61,384 nucleotides of DNA from an uncultured Eubacteriales bacterium (GCA_900316205.1 ONBX01000016.1:1-61384), one strand, 5' to 3'. Positions 1-8,839 are shown, numbered from the stretch's first letter. The notes: generated from the sequence alone by a model not told the origin. A program made the numbers and translations.

Positions 1-1
1 G

Positions 2-1210
2 CAGGAGGACGGCTTGAACACGGCTTTGCCCTACGGCCTGCGCCGCATCCACGCGCTGAACACTCTCACCACGGAGAGCTGCGCCGTGGCGATCCCGTTT
101 AGGGCGCAGGAGATCCAAGACCCCACCGGCCTGTCCTACGGCATCAACGAGGTCAGCAAGAATCCCATTGTCTGTGACCGCAAGCTGCTTTCCTCTCCCC
201 ATGCTTTTTATCTCGGTATTTCCGGCTCCGGCAAGTCCATGGGTATGAAGTCCACCATTATGAATGTCGCCCTGGGCACCGACGACGATATTATTATCGT
301 GGACGCCGAGCGCGAGTACGGCACCCTGGCCCGAGCCTTCGGCGGCGAGGTCGTGGAGATCAGCCCAAACAGCAATCACCATCTGAATCCGCTGGAAATC
401 CCCGCCGGGTATGAGGATGAAAACCCCGTGGCTCAGAAGTCCGAGCTGATTATGAGTATTCTGGAACAGCAGATGGGAACCGGCTCAATCAGCGGCAGCT
501 ATAAGTCCATCATTGACCGCTGTACAGCAAACATCTACAAGCCCTATCTGCGAGGAAAAGCACCCGCGCCGCTGTTGACCGACTGGCGAAACGAAGTGCT
601 GCGTCAGCCAGAGCCAGAGGCGCGGGAGCTGGCCTTGACCGCCGAGCTGATCACCGAGGGCAGCTTGAATGTATTTGCCCACGCCTCGGACGTGGATATG
701 GGCAACAGGATCATCGTACTTGATCTCTACGAAATGGGCGACTCCCTGCGCAAGACGGCGCTTGTGGTCACGCTGGAGGCCATTCAAAACCGCGTCATGG
801 AAAACCGCAAGCGGGGCAAGTTTACCTGGGTATTCATCGACGAGGTGTATCTGTACTTCAAGTACCACTATTCCGCCGAAGTCTTATACAAGGCTTGGAA
901 GCGGTTTCGCAAGTACGGCGGTATTCTGACGGCGGCGACGCAGAACGTGGAGGAATGTCTGACCTCTGACACAGCCCGCCTCATGTTCGCAAACTCCGAG
1001 TTCCTTATGCTGTTCAATCAGGCGGCCACCGACCGGGCGGAGCTGTCCTCGCTCCTGCATATCTCAGATACGCAGATGGGCTATGTGACGGACGTTGAGC
1101 CGGGGCATGGCCTCATGCGGGTATCCGGCGCGGTGATCCCGTTTGACTGCACGATCCCGCAGGAGACGGAGCTTTACCGGCTGATGAACACCACGCCGGG
1201 GCGTGGCTGA
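2..1210 (+). CDS. VirB4/TraE-type conjugation ATPase, 3' part
   Basis: This ATPase would energise the type IV secretion channel of a conjugative element at the inner face of the membrane. The reading frame is open to the left edge, so the N-terminal half is outside the window; VirB4 proteins are usually about 700-800 residues and about 400 are present. Visible are Walker A GISGSGKS, a Walker B region ending IIIVDAERE, the second acidic motif WVFIDEVYL and the sensor-like TAATQN. The TTG at 14 is only the first start-like codon in the fragment. The next gene overlaps its end by 8 bases, as in Tn1549-like modules. Confidence 0.9.
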   Translation, partial: QEDGLNTALPYGLRRIHALNTLTTESCAVAIPFRAQEIQDPTGLSYGINEVSKNPIVCDRKLLSSPHAFYLGISGSGKSMGMKSTIMNVALGTDDDIIIVDAEREYGTLARAFGGEVVEISPNSNHHLNPLEIPAGYEDENPVAQKSELIMSILEQQMGTGSISGSYKSIIDRCTANIYKPYLRGKAPAPLLTDWRNEVLRQPEPEARELALTAELITEGSLNVFAHASDVDMGNRIIVLDLYEMGDSLRKTALVVTLEAIQNRVMENRKRGKFTWVFIDEVYLYFKYHYSAEVLYKAWKRFRKYGGILTAATQNVEECLTSDTARLMFANSEFLMLFNQAATDRAELSSLLHISDTQMGYVTDVEPGHGLMRVSGAVIPFDCTIPQETELYRLMNTTPGRG

Positions 1211-1937
1211 TATGGAGCGCAGCAAAGCAAAAGAGGCCGGGCGCAGGAAATTCATTCGGGAGAAAGCCAATGCGCTGAAGGACAGGCCGCCCCGGAAAGC
1301 TCCGACGAAAGAGGCCATCAAGCAGGCAGGACGATACCGAGCGATAGAAACGGCGAAAAGGCAGCTTACCGAAGCGCAGCAAGCTATCGCACCCGACCAG
1401 GAGCAGCAGCCCTATACCGCCGTAGACAAGGTGGAAAGCTATGCCGCTAATGTCGTCCACGAGGTTATCCAGCCGCCTGATCATCCGCCACAGCGCCAAC
1501 ACGGGAATGTGTCTCACCGTGAGACACATTCCCGCAACTCTCAGTCAGCAAAAGCCGTCACTCCCAAAGAGCATATGCGGCGGCAGATGGTACAGGAGGT
1601 CAAGAAGCGCAACGCCGAGGCCAGCCGGGAGCAGGCCACAAACTTGTCTCACGGTGAGACAAGTTTTGAGGTCACAGAGCCGTCTCCCGCTATGCCAAAG
1701 GATCAAATGCGGAAAAGCTATCTTCACAGCCAGAAGCGCAAGCAAGAGACGGCTCATAGCTCTAAAAACCCGATCTCCGCCCTGCCAGAAAATGATCTCC
1801 CGACCATTCAGAAAAGGAGCACGGCTGTACGGCAAGAGCAGGTCAAAAACTCCTCGCCGCAAGGAGCAGGGGCGCAGATATGCCCGCGACCAGGCGATCA
1901 AGGAGATCAAGACGAGCTCCGCCAAAGGGGCGGCTAA
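1203..1937 (+). CDS. N-terminal part of a frameshifted conjugation cell-wall hydrolase
   Basis: This is a lysine-, arginine- and glutamine-rich cytoplasmic head of the kind found in front of the membrane segment in Tn1549-type lysozyme/CHAP proteins. The ATG overlaps the end of the VirB4 gene. The frame stops at 1937, but the expected continuation (RRYARDQAIKEIK, then a membrane helix) lies in the next frame from 1873. Deleting one G from the GGGG run at 1869-1872 joins the two frames seamlessly. Two copies of the element's palindrome (1502-1534 and 1640-1666) lie inside the gene and are translated as VSHRETHS and NLSHGETSF. It is probably one broken gene; programmed +1 frameshifting or a sequencing error are alternatives. 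Confidence 0.7.
   Translation: MADMERSKAKEAGRRKFIREKANALKDRPPRKAPTKEAIKQAGRYRAIETAKRQLTEAQQAIAPDQEQQPYTAVDKVESYAANVVHEVIQPPDHPPQRQHGNVSHRETHSRNSQSAKAVTPKEHMRRQMVQEVKKRNAEASREQATNLSHGETSFEVTEPSPAMPKDQMRKSYLHSQKRKQETAHSSKNPISALPENDLPTIQKRSTAVRQEQVKNSSPQGAGAQICPRPGDQGDQDELRQRGG
1502..1534. repeat. Element palindrome, copy 1
   Basis: Perfect 16-bp inverted repeat around one central base, with core TGTCTCAC-C-GTGAGACA. It lies inside the hydrolase coding region and keeps the frame. Confidence 0.9.
1640..1666. repeat. Element palindrome, copy 2
   Basis: Perfect 13-bp arms around a central G, core CTTGTCTCAC-G-GTGAGACAAG. It lies in the same coding region, 105 bases after copy 1. The outer arm bases differ from copy 1 but still pair. 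Confidence 0.9.
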
Positions 1938-3024
1938 GGCTGGGAATGAGTTTATCCAGAAGCTCGGTGCAGCCCTATCAAGAGCAGTCCGGCCAAGCTC
2001 TGACGATCTAATTATGTACGGCGGCTTTGCGCTGATCATGATTGTGCCGCTTATCATGCTGGCCGGAATCGCTGTTGCCCTGTTTGGCAACGGCGAGGGA
2101 CGCAGCACCTATGTTCCTGTCAGTGCGGAGGTAGAGGCGTACACACCGATCATTCAGATCTATGCCAATCAGTACGGTATCCCCGAATACACCGAGCTGA
2201 TAAAGGCCGTAATGATGCAGGAGAGTGGCGGGCAAGGCACCGATCCCATGCAATGCTCGGAAAGCGGATACAACACCCGGTATCCTCATGCGCCAAATTC
2301 GATCACCGATCCCGAATACTCCATCGACGTGGGTGTACATACGTTGGCCGACGTACTGAACATGGCGGGCGTGGAAAGCCCGATTGACCTTGACCATATC
2401 TCTCTTGCCTTACAGGGCTATAACTTCGGCCCCGGCTACATTTCCTGGGCGCTGGCAAACTACGGCGGCTATTCCGAGCTGAACGCAATCGAGTTTTCCG
2501 ATATGATGGCCGCACAATACGGATGGGCTGGCTATGGTGATAAAGCCTATGTTTCTCATGTTCTCCGCTATTATCCTGTTGGACGGCTCTTTATGGGCGA
2601 GGGAAATGCCGCTATGGTAGCCGTGGCACAGTCACAGATCGGCAACGTCGGCGGCGCTCCCTATTGGAGCTGGTGGGGCTTAGATTATCGCGTGGAGTGG
2701 TGCGCAATCTTCGTGAGCTGGTGCGCCGATCAATGCGGTTATCTGGACGCTGGAGTATTACCGAAGATGGAGGGCGTGCGTCCCTATGTGGACTGGTTTA
2801 TAGAGCGCGGTCAATGGCAAGGCCGGGATTATGAGCCGAGCCCCGGCGACATCATCTTTTTCGACTGGGAGAGCGACGGCCTGGCCGATCACGTCGGGAT
2901 TGTAGAGAAGGTAGAGGGCGGACTGATCTACACTGTAGAGGGCAACACCGGCGATATATGCGCGGAACGGCGCTATACGATGGGTTCGGCTCCTGTGTAT
3001 GGCTTTGGCTTGCCACTGTATTAA
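1873..3024 (+). CDS. Membrane-anchored lysozyme-like/CHAP peptidoglycan hydrolase (C-terminal part)
   Basis: The protein would open the peptidoglycan for the mating channel. After the frameshift point come a basic stretch, one membrane helix (about GFALIMIVPLIMLAGIAVAL), a soluble-lysozyme/transglycosylase domain with the catalytic-type Glu in VMMQESGG, and a CHAP domain with Cys in EWCAIFVSWC and His in DHVGIVEK. The domain order matches the hydrolase encoded next to virB4 in Tn1549-like elements. The open frame extends back to 1441, but that part is out-of-frame sequence of the upstream piece. Without a frameshift the first ATG would be just before the membrane helix. Confidence 0.8.
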   Translation, partial: RRYARDQAIKEIKTSSAKGAAKAGNEFIQKLGAALSRAVRPSSDDLIMYGGFALIMIVPLIMLAGIAVALFGNGEGRSTYVPVSAEVEAYTPIIQIYANQYGIPEYTELIKAVMMQESGGQGTDPMQCSESGYNTRYPHAPNSITDPEYSIDVGVHTLADVLNMAGVESPIDLDHISLALQGYNFGPGYISWALANYGGYSELNAIEFSDMMAAQYGWAGYGDKAYVSHVLRYYPVGRLFMGEGNAAMVAVAQSQIGNVGGAPYWSWWGLDYRVEWCAIFVSWCADQCGYLDAGVLPKMEGVRPYVDWFIERGQWQGRDYEPSPGDIIFFDWESDGLADHVGIVEKVEGGLIYTVEGNTGDICAERRYTMGSAPVYGFGLPLY

Positions 3025-3063
3025 TATAGGCCGCGACTCATTTGAGCCGCGGCCTATATTTCC
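3023..3063 (+). terminator. Terminator after the CHAP gene
   Basis: A 13-bp perfect stem (3023-3035 with 3048-3060) overlaps the stop codon region and is followed by a short T-rich tail. Confidence 0.6.
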
Positions 3064-3174
3064 TGATTCATTATTCCATATCTGCAAATACCACGGAACT
3101 ATCGTTACCTTCTGGGAGATATAATGGGTAGTAAACTCCGGTTTTACTGCCGTTGTTATTTCTTCAAATGTCTG

Positions 3175-3221
3175 TTGACATGTTCCACAAGTTGAATTAT
3201 ATTAAGGTTAGATTATTCAAC
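3175..3221 (+). promoter_or_regulatory. padR promoter and likely operator
   Basis: TTGACA at 3175-3180 and TATATT at 3198-3203 are spaced by exactly 17 bases. GTTGAAT (3191-3197) and ATTCAAC (3215-3221) form an inverted repeat around the -10 box, and ACATGTT/AACATGT forms a second one just outside. PadR proteins commonly bind ATGT/ACAT dyads, so autoregulation is likely. Confidence 0.65.
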
Positions 3222-3248
3222 ATGTAGAATATTAAGGAGATGGTTGCG

Positions 3249-3806
3249 GTGCTAAAACACGGAATCCTCGGACTGTTAAATTACGGTGATATGACAGGCT
3301 ATGAAATAATGACGATCTTTCATGAGTCCCTGAGCCATTTTTGGACGGCGCAGACGAGCCAAATCTACAGAGAACTCCAAGTGCTTGAAAAAGAAGGCTG
3401 GATCAAATCCGAGCATGTGGTGCAGAAAAGCAGACCCGATAAAAAGATTCTATCAATTACATTGGCCGGAAAAGAAGAACTCAATAGATGGTTAAAGGAT
3501 AATCAGCCAGTCAATGTGCGGACGCCTTTTCTAATGAAAACGTTTTTTCGTGGTGAATGCAGTATAGAAGAAAACCTTGCTTTTTTTCGTTCTATCGCTG
3601 AGAACCCTTCTGCCTTTCCGAACGGAAGTGATGCAGCATGTGCTGCCGCCGAGCATTATGCGGCAATGATCGGTGATTCAGAGAAGACGATGTTTTGGAA
3701 GTTCACCATCGAATTTGGGCTAATGTACGAGGAAATGGTTAAGCAATGGTGCAAGAAATGCATTAGCGAACTGGAGAAGGTGAAGCGTGAAAATACTGCT
3801 GATTAA
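3249..3806 (+). CDS. PadR-family transcriptional regulator
   Basis: This is a winged-helix repressor that would control its own operon with the two redox genes downstream. The N-terminus MLKHGILGLLNYGDMTGYEI and the following winged-helix segment (residues about 1-85) are typical PadR, followed by a helical Vir-C dimerisation part. I choose GTG 3249 because AAGGAG (3234-3239) is 9 bases upstream; the in-frame ATG at 3240 directly touches that site. The next gene starts inside it (overlap of 20 bases), which points to translational coupling. Confidence 0.85.
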   Translation: MLKHGILGLLNYGDMTGYEIMTIFHESLSHFWTAQTSQIYRELQVLEKEGWIKSEHVVQKSRPDKKILSITLAGKEELNRWLKDNQPVNVRTPFLMKTFFRGECSIEENLAFFRSIAENPSAFPNGSDAACAAAEHYAAMIGDSEKTMFWKFTIEFGLMYEEMVKQWCKKCISELEKVKRENTAD

Positions 3807-5424
3807 CGGAAGCCCGAAAGGGCAAAGGAGTAACTCGCTTCGTTTGGCAACAAGCTTTATAGATGGTGTTCGGTCTGAGCGTGAAGAATCGGGCGAAACA
3901 GTTACTGTTGAAGAACTGCACATTGCCTCTATGAATATATCGTCATGCAAAGGATGCTTTGCATGTTGGCAAAAGACACCCGGCATCTGCTGTATAAAAG
4001 ATGATATGCAGATGGTTTTAGATAGAATCATCTGCTCCAACTTGATTGTTTGGAGCTTTCCCCTATACTATTTCGGCGTCCCGGGGATTCTTAAAAACCT
4101 GATTGACCGTCAACTGCCAATGAAGCTTCCGTTCATGAGTTCTCGTACAGATGGATGTGGCGGCGGAAGTCATCCTTCCAGGTATGAGATAAAAGGAATA
4201 AAGCATGTCCTAATATCGACTTGCGGTTTTTATTCAGCAGAAGGGAATTACGACAGCGTAACGCGGATGTTCGATCATTTTCTGGGTCAGAGAAACTATA
4301 CAGCCATCTTTTGCGGACAGGGCGAGTTGTTCCGCGTGAAAGAGCTGTCCAGCAGAACAGACGAATATCTTTCCTATGTTAGACAAGCTGGATCGGAATA
4401 CGCTGCAGGAAAAATATCTGAGGAGACAAATGTCAAACTGCATACCCTTCTTTATCCGAAAGAGGTCTTTGAGGCCATGGCCGACGCGAGCTGGGGAATT
4501 GCGCGAGACGCCGGACAAATGGAAGACAAAAGCCTAATCTTTACCCGTCAGATGGCAGCACTCTATAACAAAGACAGCTACGATGGAAGAGATCGGGTTC
4601 TTGAGATTTGCTACACTGATCTGGGAAAGACTTATCAGATTTTGCTGGGAAAGGATGGAGCAGAAGTGCGCACGGATGGGAGTCTGGTAGCTTCCACCCG
4701 TATTGACACGCCTTGGGAAGTATGGGTAGCCATTTCTCGAGGAGATATGCGAGGTGATGAAGCACTGGCCAAGCATTTGTACCGAACCAGCGGAGACTTC
4801 TCACTAATGATGAACTGGGGTAAATACTTTGGTAGTGCAGGAAAGCGGCAAAACACACGAAAAAGCACCATCGTCGAAAAAGCAAGTAAGCCCCCGTTGA
4901 TGATCACCATGCTCAGTGCCTGGATTACGCTCTGGGTGGCAGTATCTATCCATACTCATGTCGGCGCGCTGGTAACGCTTTTCGTTTGTGCATGTCTGCC
5001 ACTTATCATGAGGCAGCATGAGCTTTGTATTTACGACAAGATCTCCTTTTTGATTGTGGCGCTGCTGGCGGTTTTAGCTTCTGTCACAGGAAAGGGCCAG
5101 TTAGCAGTGGTCTTGGGTTATTTTCTATTTGGATCACTTTGGCTATTTTCCTGCCTAACAAAAGAACCTCTCTGCGCTGCGTATGTGAAATACAGCTATG
5201 GAGAAAACGCGCTGAACAACCCCATTTTTATGAGGACCAACTATCGTATTGCCGTTGCATGGGGTGTGCTATATATTCTTACAGCCGGTTGGACCCTCCT
5301 TCTCAGCGGACGGGTGCCATACTTGGTTTTGATTCTGCTGAACCAAACTGTACCAATCTTGTTGGGGCTATTCACAGCATGGTTTCAAAAATGGTATCCA
5401 GCAAAGATTGCGTCGGAGAAATGA
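3787..5424 (+). CDS. NADPH-dependent FMN reductase / SCP2-like / membrane fusion protein
   Basis: Residues 1-190 are a flavodoxin-fold NAD(P)H oxidoreductase, with flavin-binding INGSPKGQRSNS at the start and CKGCFACWQKTPGICCIKDD after it. Residues about 215-355 resemble an SCP2 sterol-carrier domain (TRIDTPWEVWVAISRGDM). The C-terminal 180 residues form about five membrane helices. The GTG start lies within the end of padR. With the polyferredoxin-like gene behind it, it could pass electrons at the membrane; the substrate is unknown. The three-domain order is unusual and may bring a soluble reductase to the membrane. Confidence 0.7.
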   Translation: MKILLINGSPKGQRSNSLRLATSFIDGVRSEREESGETVTVEELHIASMNISSCKGCFACWQKTPGICCIKDDMQMVLDRIICSNLIVWSFPLYYFGVPGILKNLIDRQLPMKLPFMSSRTDGCGGGSHPSRYEIKGIKHVLISTCGFYSAEGNYDSVTRMFDHFLGQRNYTAIFCGQGELFRVKELSSRTDEYLSYVRQAGSEYAAGKISEETNVKLHTLLYPKEVFEAMADASWGIARDAGQMEDKSLIFTRQMAALYNKDSYDGRDRVLEICYTDLGKTYQILLGKDGAEVRTDGSLVASTRIDTPWEVWVAISRGDMRGDEALAKHLYRTSGDFSLMMNWGKYFGSAGKRQNTRKSTIVEKASKPPLMITMLSAWITLWVAVSIHTHVGALVTLFVCACLPLIMRQHELCIYDKISFLIVALLAVLASVTGKGQLAVVLGYFLFGSLWLFSCLTKEPLCAAYVKYSYGENALNNPIFMRTNYRIAVAWGVLYILTAGWTLLLSGRVPYLVLILLNQTVPILLGLFTAWFQKWYPAKIASEK

Positions 5425-5452
5425 TCGGCATAGAACAAACGGAGGTGATCAC

Positions 5453-6271
5453 TTGAAAAAGTACAGGGCACCGATTCTGATGCTAATTCTCTTTGAAACC
5501 GTTGCGATAACTTTGTGGCTGACAAAGGGCAAAATATTCTATTTGTTTAACTTCAGCTACATCGGGCTGTCCGTTTCGCTGGGTATCTTTCTGTTTATCC
5601 GAAAATACAAGCATGCACGGCGTATCGTTCAGCTGTTGGTTGGCTTGTATATGCTGGTTTACCTGGGGCTCATCTGTCATGAAAATATGCAGATTGAGGG
5701 ATTCTGGTATTATCTGTTCACCGGTGTTTTTGAAGCCGCAACCATCCACTATGCTGTTGCTAAAATATTTGGCCCTCTGCTGTTTGGCAGAGGATGGTGC
5801 GGCTATGCGTGTTGGACAGCTATGATCCTAGATTTTCTCCCTTACAAAACGCCATTGCACCCAAGAAAGAAAATCGGATGGATCAGATACATCACATTTG
5901 CGGCCTCCTTGATATTCGTGGCTGCGTTATTCCTTGCCAAAGTCGGCAATATCGAACGGATTATGTTTTGGGCGTTCATCATCGGGAATGTGGCATATTA
6001 CGTTATCGGAATAGCACTTGCTTTTGCATTCAAAGACAACCGAGCTTTCTGCAAGTATATATGTCCAATAACGGTATTTTTAAAGCCAATGAGCTATTTT
6101 TCATTGTCCCGCATCCAGTGTGACAAAAGCAAATGTATCTCTTGTGGCAAGTGCAAGCGGGTATGTCCTATGAATGTAGATGTGACTGATAATTCAAGAA
6201 AAAGGATAAATGGTACTGAGTGCATTTTGTGCATGGAGTGTGTAAATACTTGCCCTAAAAATGCTCTTTGA
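5453..6271 (+). CDS. NapH/polyferredoxin-like membrane 4Fe-4S protein
   Basis: An integral membrane electron-transfer protein. About five to six membrane helices are followed by two cytoplasmic 4Fe-4S motifs (CISCGKCKRVCP and CILCMECVNTCP). The membrane part contains CGYACW and a CKYICP signature, as in NapH/CcoG-type polyferredoxins. TTG 5453 is chosen because GGAGGTG (5441-5447) precedes it and the family N-terminus starts there; the frame is open further upstream. It is the third gene of the PadR operon and is the plausible electron partner of the flavoprotein. Confidence 0.8.
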   Translation: MKKYRAPILMLILFETVAITLWLTKGKIFYLFNFSYIGLSVSLGIFLFIRKYKHARRIVQLLVGLYMLVYLGLICHENMQIEGFWYYLFTGVFEAATIHYAVAKIFGPLLFGRGWCGYACWTAMILDFLPYKTPLHPRKKIGWIRYITFAASLIFVAALFLAKVGNIERIMFWAFIIGNVAYYVIGIALAFAFKDNRAFCKYICPITVFLKPMSYFSLSRIQCDKSKCISCGKCKRVCPMNVDVTDNSRKRINGTECILCMECVNTCPKNAL

Positions 6272-6322
6272 CAAGAAAAGCATGCATAAATTGGCATCAT
6301 GCACTCCAGTTGAAAGAAAGGG

Positions 6323-6514
6323 ATGATAGAAATAGACGGGAAAAAAGAAATGCTCTGGCTTCCATGTCCAAAATGCGGAGCCAGAACGAAAATCAAAATC
6401 TACGAGGACACAGTACTTCTGAATTTCCCCTTATACTGTACCAAATGCAAAAAGGAAACCAAACTCGGCGTGATAAAATTCAAGATCGTAGTTAGCGACG
6501 AGCCAGACGCTTAA
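6323..6514 (+). CDS. Small cysteine-rich KTR-type protein
   Basis: A 63-residue zinc-ribbon protein with CPKCG and CTKCKKETKLG, matching the Cys-rich KTR family that is common in Tn1549-like elements. Two CxxC pairs about 30 residues apart should bind one zinc. Function is unknown. A strong terminator follows directly. Confidence 0.75.
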   Translation: MIEIDGKKEMLWLPCPKCGARTKIKIYEDTVLLNFPLYCTKCKKETKLGVIKFKIVVSDEPDA

Positions 6515-6519
6515 AGCGC

Positions 6520-6558
6520 AGAGCCTGCTACTCCGTGAGTGGAGAAGCAGGCTCTTTC
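6520..6558 (+). terminator. Terminator after the KTR gene
   Basis: A 10-bp stem (AGAGCCTGCT with AGCAGGCTCT, 6520-6529 and 6546-6555) is followed by TTTC. Confidence 0.75.
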
Positions 6559-6560
6559 TC

Positions 6561-6589
6561 GAAATATGTCTCACGGTGAGACACATTTC
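6561..6589. repeat. Element palindrome, copy 3
   Basis: 14-bp arms with one mismatch around a central G; intergenic, directly behind a terminator. Confidence 0.85.
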
Positions 6590-6830
6590 CTTCGTTGCTT
6601 TTCCGATGGTCTCATGGTATAATCTGCTTGCGACGCAGTTTAATAAGACTTCATTTGGAGAAGTGCGATTTTGCTTCGGCAAAAACGCTTCTCCTGCTTT
6701 GCATTTCTCCAAAGAAGTCAAAGCTGCGTCGCGGCAAGGGAGTTCAGCGTTTTTCGGACGTGGTGCTTCGGTGCCGCGTCCTTTTTTTGCAAAAAAGAAA
6801 GCCAGAGACAAGCCCTGACTTTCATACACT

Positions 6831-7172
6831 CTATTTCTCTGCCTTTTCGTTCAGCGCGATACATTCATCCACGATGTTCTCTATCGTGCGGAACTGTGCC
6901 GCCGTGAGCTTTCGCATTTTGTCCGACAAGAGAAGCTGATCCTTTTCTGTGACCTCCCCGGTGAGCAGATAGTCCGTGCTTACATTGAGGGCGCGCGCAA
7001 TCTTCATAAGGTTTTCCGGGCGCATGGCTCGTTTGCCGGATTCCGCATAAGAAACAAACTGCGGGGTCAAGTCTGCTTTTTCGGCAAGCGCCTCCTGCGT
7101 ATAGCCGATCTTCTTCCGGCGCTCTGAAATCCTTTGCCCTATTTGCAGTAAGCACAGTTCATCGGAGGTCAT
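6831..7172 (-). CDS. XRE-family HTH regulator
   Basis: A 113-residue DNA-binding protein with an HTH_3 domain at residues 8-65 (IGQRISERRKKIGYTQEALA ... LNVSTDYLL) and a short helical tail. It is divergent from the SLOG gene. The shared 170-bp intergenic region holds a dyad GTTGA-cttaat-TCAAC (7242-7257) over the -35 box of the SLOG promoter, a likely operator. It probably controls element functions, as XRE repressors do in related elements. Confidence 0.85.
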   Translation of the reverse strand: MTSDELCLLQIGQRISERRKKIGYTQEALAEKADLTPQFVSYAESGKRAMRPENLMKIARALNVSTDYLLTGEVTEKDQLLLSDKMRKLTAAQFRTIENIVDECIALNEKAEK

Positions 7173-7241
7173 AGTTTCACCCTTTCTCTTGTCGTCTTGT
7201 TAAATTATATCCACAACAGGCGATAAACTTAATCGCGCTTT

Positions 7242-7272
7242 GTTGACTTAATTCAACAACGGACGATATAAT
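7242..7272 (+). promoter_or_regulatory. Promoter of the SLOG gene with XRE operator candidate
   Basis: TTGACT (7243-7248) and TATAAT (7267-7272) are spaced by 18 bases; the -35 box sits in the dyad GTTGACTTAATTCAAC. Confidence 0.65.
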
Positions 7273-7296
7273 CAAGAGAATCCGAGGTGAAATTCA

Positions 7297-7767
7297 ATTA
7301 AGGATCGTACAGCTTGTTTTACGGGACATAGAGACATACCTCTTTTGTCCCGGCGAAAAATCGCAAAGAGACTTGAAAAGGCCGTGATCGAAGCCATCGA
7401 ACAGGGCTACCGTTATTTCGGCTGCGGCGGCGCGCTCGGCTTTGATACGCTGGCCGCGCAAACGGTTTTGCGATTGCGGGAAACCTATCCGGAGATCCGG
7501 TTGATCCTTGTCCTCCCTTGCCGAAATCAGACACGGGGTTGGAAACAGGACGATGTTGCGGAGTATGACCGGATCATAAAAGCCGCTGATAAGGTCACCT
7601 ATACATCCGAGCAGTATTATAGCGGCTGTATGCACAAGAGAAACCGCCACTTGGTCGATTCTAGCAGCCTGTGCATCTGCTATCTCACCGAGCAATCCGG
7701 CGGCACAGCTTATACAGTAAACTATGCCCGATCCCTGGGCTTGAAGATAGTCAATGTTGCGAAATAA
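7297..7767 (+). CDS. SLOG/DUF1273-family protein, likely ATT start
   Basis: A Rossmann-like SLOG protein (YpsA/DUF1273 type) presumed to bind a nucleotide-like ligand; the role is unknown but it is frequent in Tn1549-like elements. The conserved N-terminal ACFTGHRDIP lies upstream of the first ordinary start (TTG 7345) and is in frame only back to a stop at 7288-7290. The only plausible start is ATT 7297, with GAGGTG at 7284-7289 seven bases upstream, reading IKDRTACFTGHR. Other family marks are GCGGALGFDTLAAQ and the C-terminal SGGTAYTVNYA. Confidence 0.75.
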   Translation: MKDRTACFTGHRDIPLLSRRKIAKRLEKAVIEAIEQGYRYFGCGGALGFDTLAAQTVLRLRETYPEIRLILVLPCRNQTRGWKQDDVAEYDRIIKAADKVTYTSEQYYSGCMHKRNRHLVDSSSLCICYLTEQSGGTAYTVNYARSLGLKIVNVAK

Positions 7768-7912
7768 AACTATTATACTTATTTGCAAAACATGCAATCT
7801 TCCGCCTTGCTGCGAATATTTGTTGTCACGCTTGATAACACACAAAAGATGCTTTATAATGATACGCTGTAAAATAGATGCTGAACATCCCGTCCAATAA
7901 TAGAGGTGAAAA

Positions 7913-8683
7913 ATGAATAAAATCAAATATTTTTTAAAGATCGGAAAAAAGGCACATCTTGAAGAGTTCGTAAATGGAATCCTGTACTGCTCTGATGCAG
8001 AGACCTTTTGGGGAATCGAAGATAAGTTAAAAATTAAAGGTCAAGGCGATATTCTTGAAGCTGGTTCAAGAATATTTGCTCAAAAAATGATGATGCAAGC
8101 TCATGATTCAGGTGATATCACAACAATCAACATGAAAAGCAATGTACTTGTACACATTGAACCAGCAAAACATATTCCAGTATTTTGCTTGTTTTCAGTG
8201 TACGAGGAGGATTGTGAGCTTGTCGAGACTGGACAATACTTCATAAAGCTTTCCCAGGAGAAGCAAAAGACAATAAAAGAGCATTTTCCTAAAGCCGATT
8301 CTATAGCCATTATTAAAGACCCGGAACAGTTCCTTGAAAATGTAGTAAACTCAATAGGGTGTGCCGTTAAGCATGAAGAGGTTCACTACTTTCACATTGA
8401 TAAAGGGTTTGAAATTGAGGGAAGCGAACAAACGGCAATGGATACTCAATATATGCAATATTTGATGAAGGATGTTCCCCCGATTATTGAAAACGGTGCA
8501 AAACGTTATGTTTTTCTGGCAGATTATGCATTTCGAGCTTTATTTTGCAAAGACGTGTTTTTTAAGGATGAGCAAGAATATCGAATTGTACTTCCTGATA
8601 AACGAATTTCAGGAAGCGAGCGCTTTCCGGTCGAAATAAGTGAAAAAATCGAAATTGTTCCTCTTGAAAAATACGTTAATTGA
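7913..8683 (+). CDS. Unknown protein, possibly DUF2971-like
   Basis: A 256-residue soluble protein that I do not recognise with certainty. It starts KYFLKIGKKAHLEEFVNG and ends with DEQEYRIVLP, a pattern reminiscent of DUF2971 proteins (an early stretch describing a small-molecule or stress context and a late E-[WY]-R-I segment). It is well expressed by appearance (GAGGTG 7 bases from the ATG) and more AT-rich than the conjugation genes, suggesting separate acquisition. Confidence 0.45.
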   Translation: MNKIKYFLKIGKKAHLEEFVNGILYCSDAETFWGIEDKLKIKGQGDILEAGSRIFAQKMMMQAHDSGDITTINMKSNVLVHIEPAKHIPVFCLFSVYEEDCELVETGQYFIKLSQEKQKTIKEHFPKADSIAIIKDPEQFLENVVNSIGCAVKHEEVHYFHIDKGFEIEGSEQTAMDTQYMQYLMKDVPPIIENGAKRYVFLADYAFRALFCKDVFFKDEQEYRIVLPDKRISGSERFPVEISEKIEIVPLEKYVN

Positions 8684-8839
8684 AATCCATTTGCCAACCT
8701 AATCAAGCAGCCAAAATGATGATAGAGGTCCTTAATTCCATCTCGCATGGTACTATAACGGAATCACTTTATCAGCGCAACGCTGACAAGTGGATTGTGT
8801 TATTGCAATAGAATTTGTCTGTTGTTTGCGGAGGCACTT

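Noticed and set aside
6576-6939. Overlapping plus-strand frames around 6.6-6.9 kb
   Set aside because: They run over the palindrome and the 3' end of the XRE gene, lack ribosome sites and have no domains.
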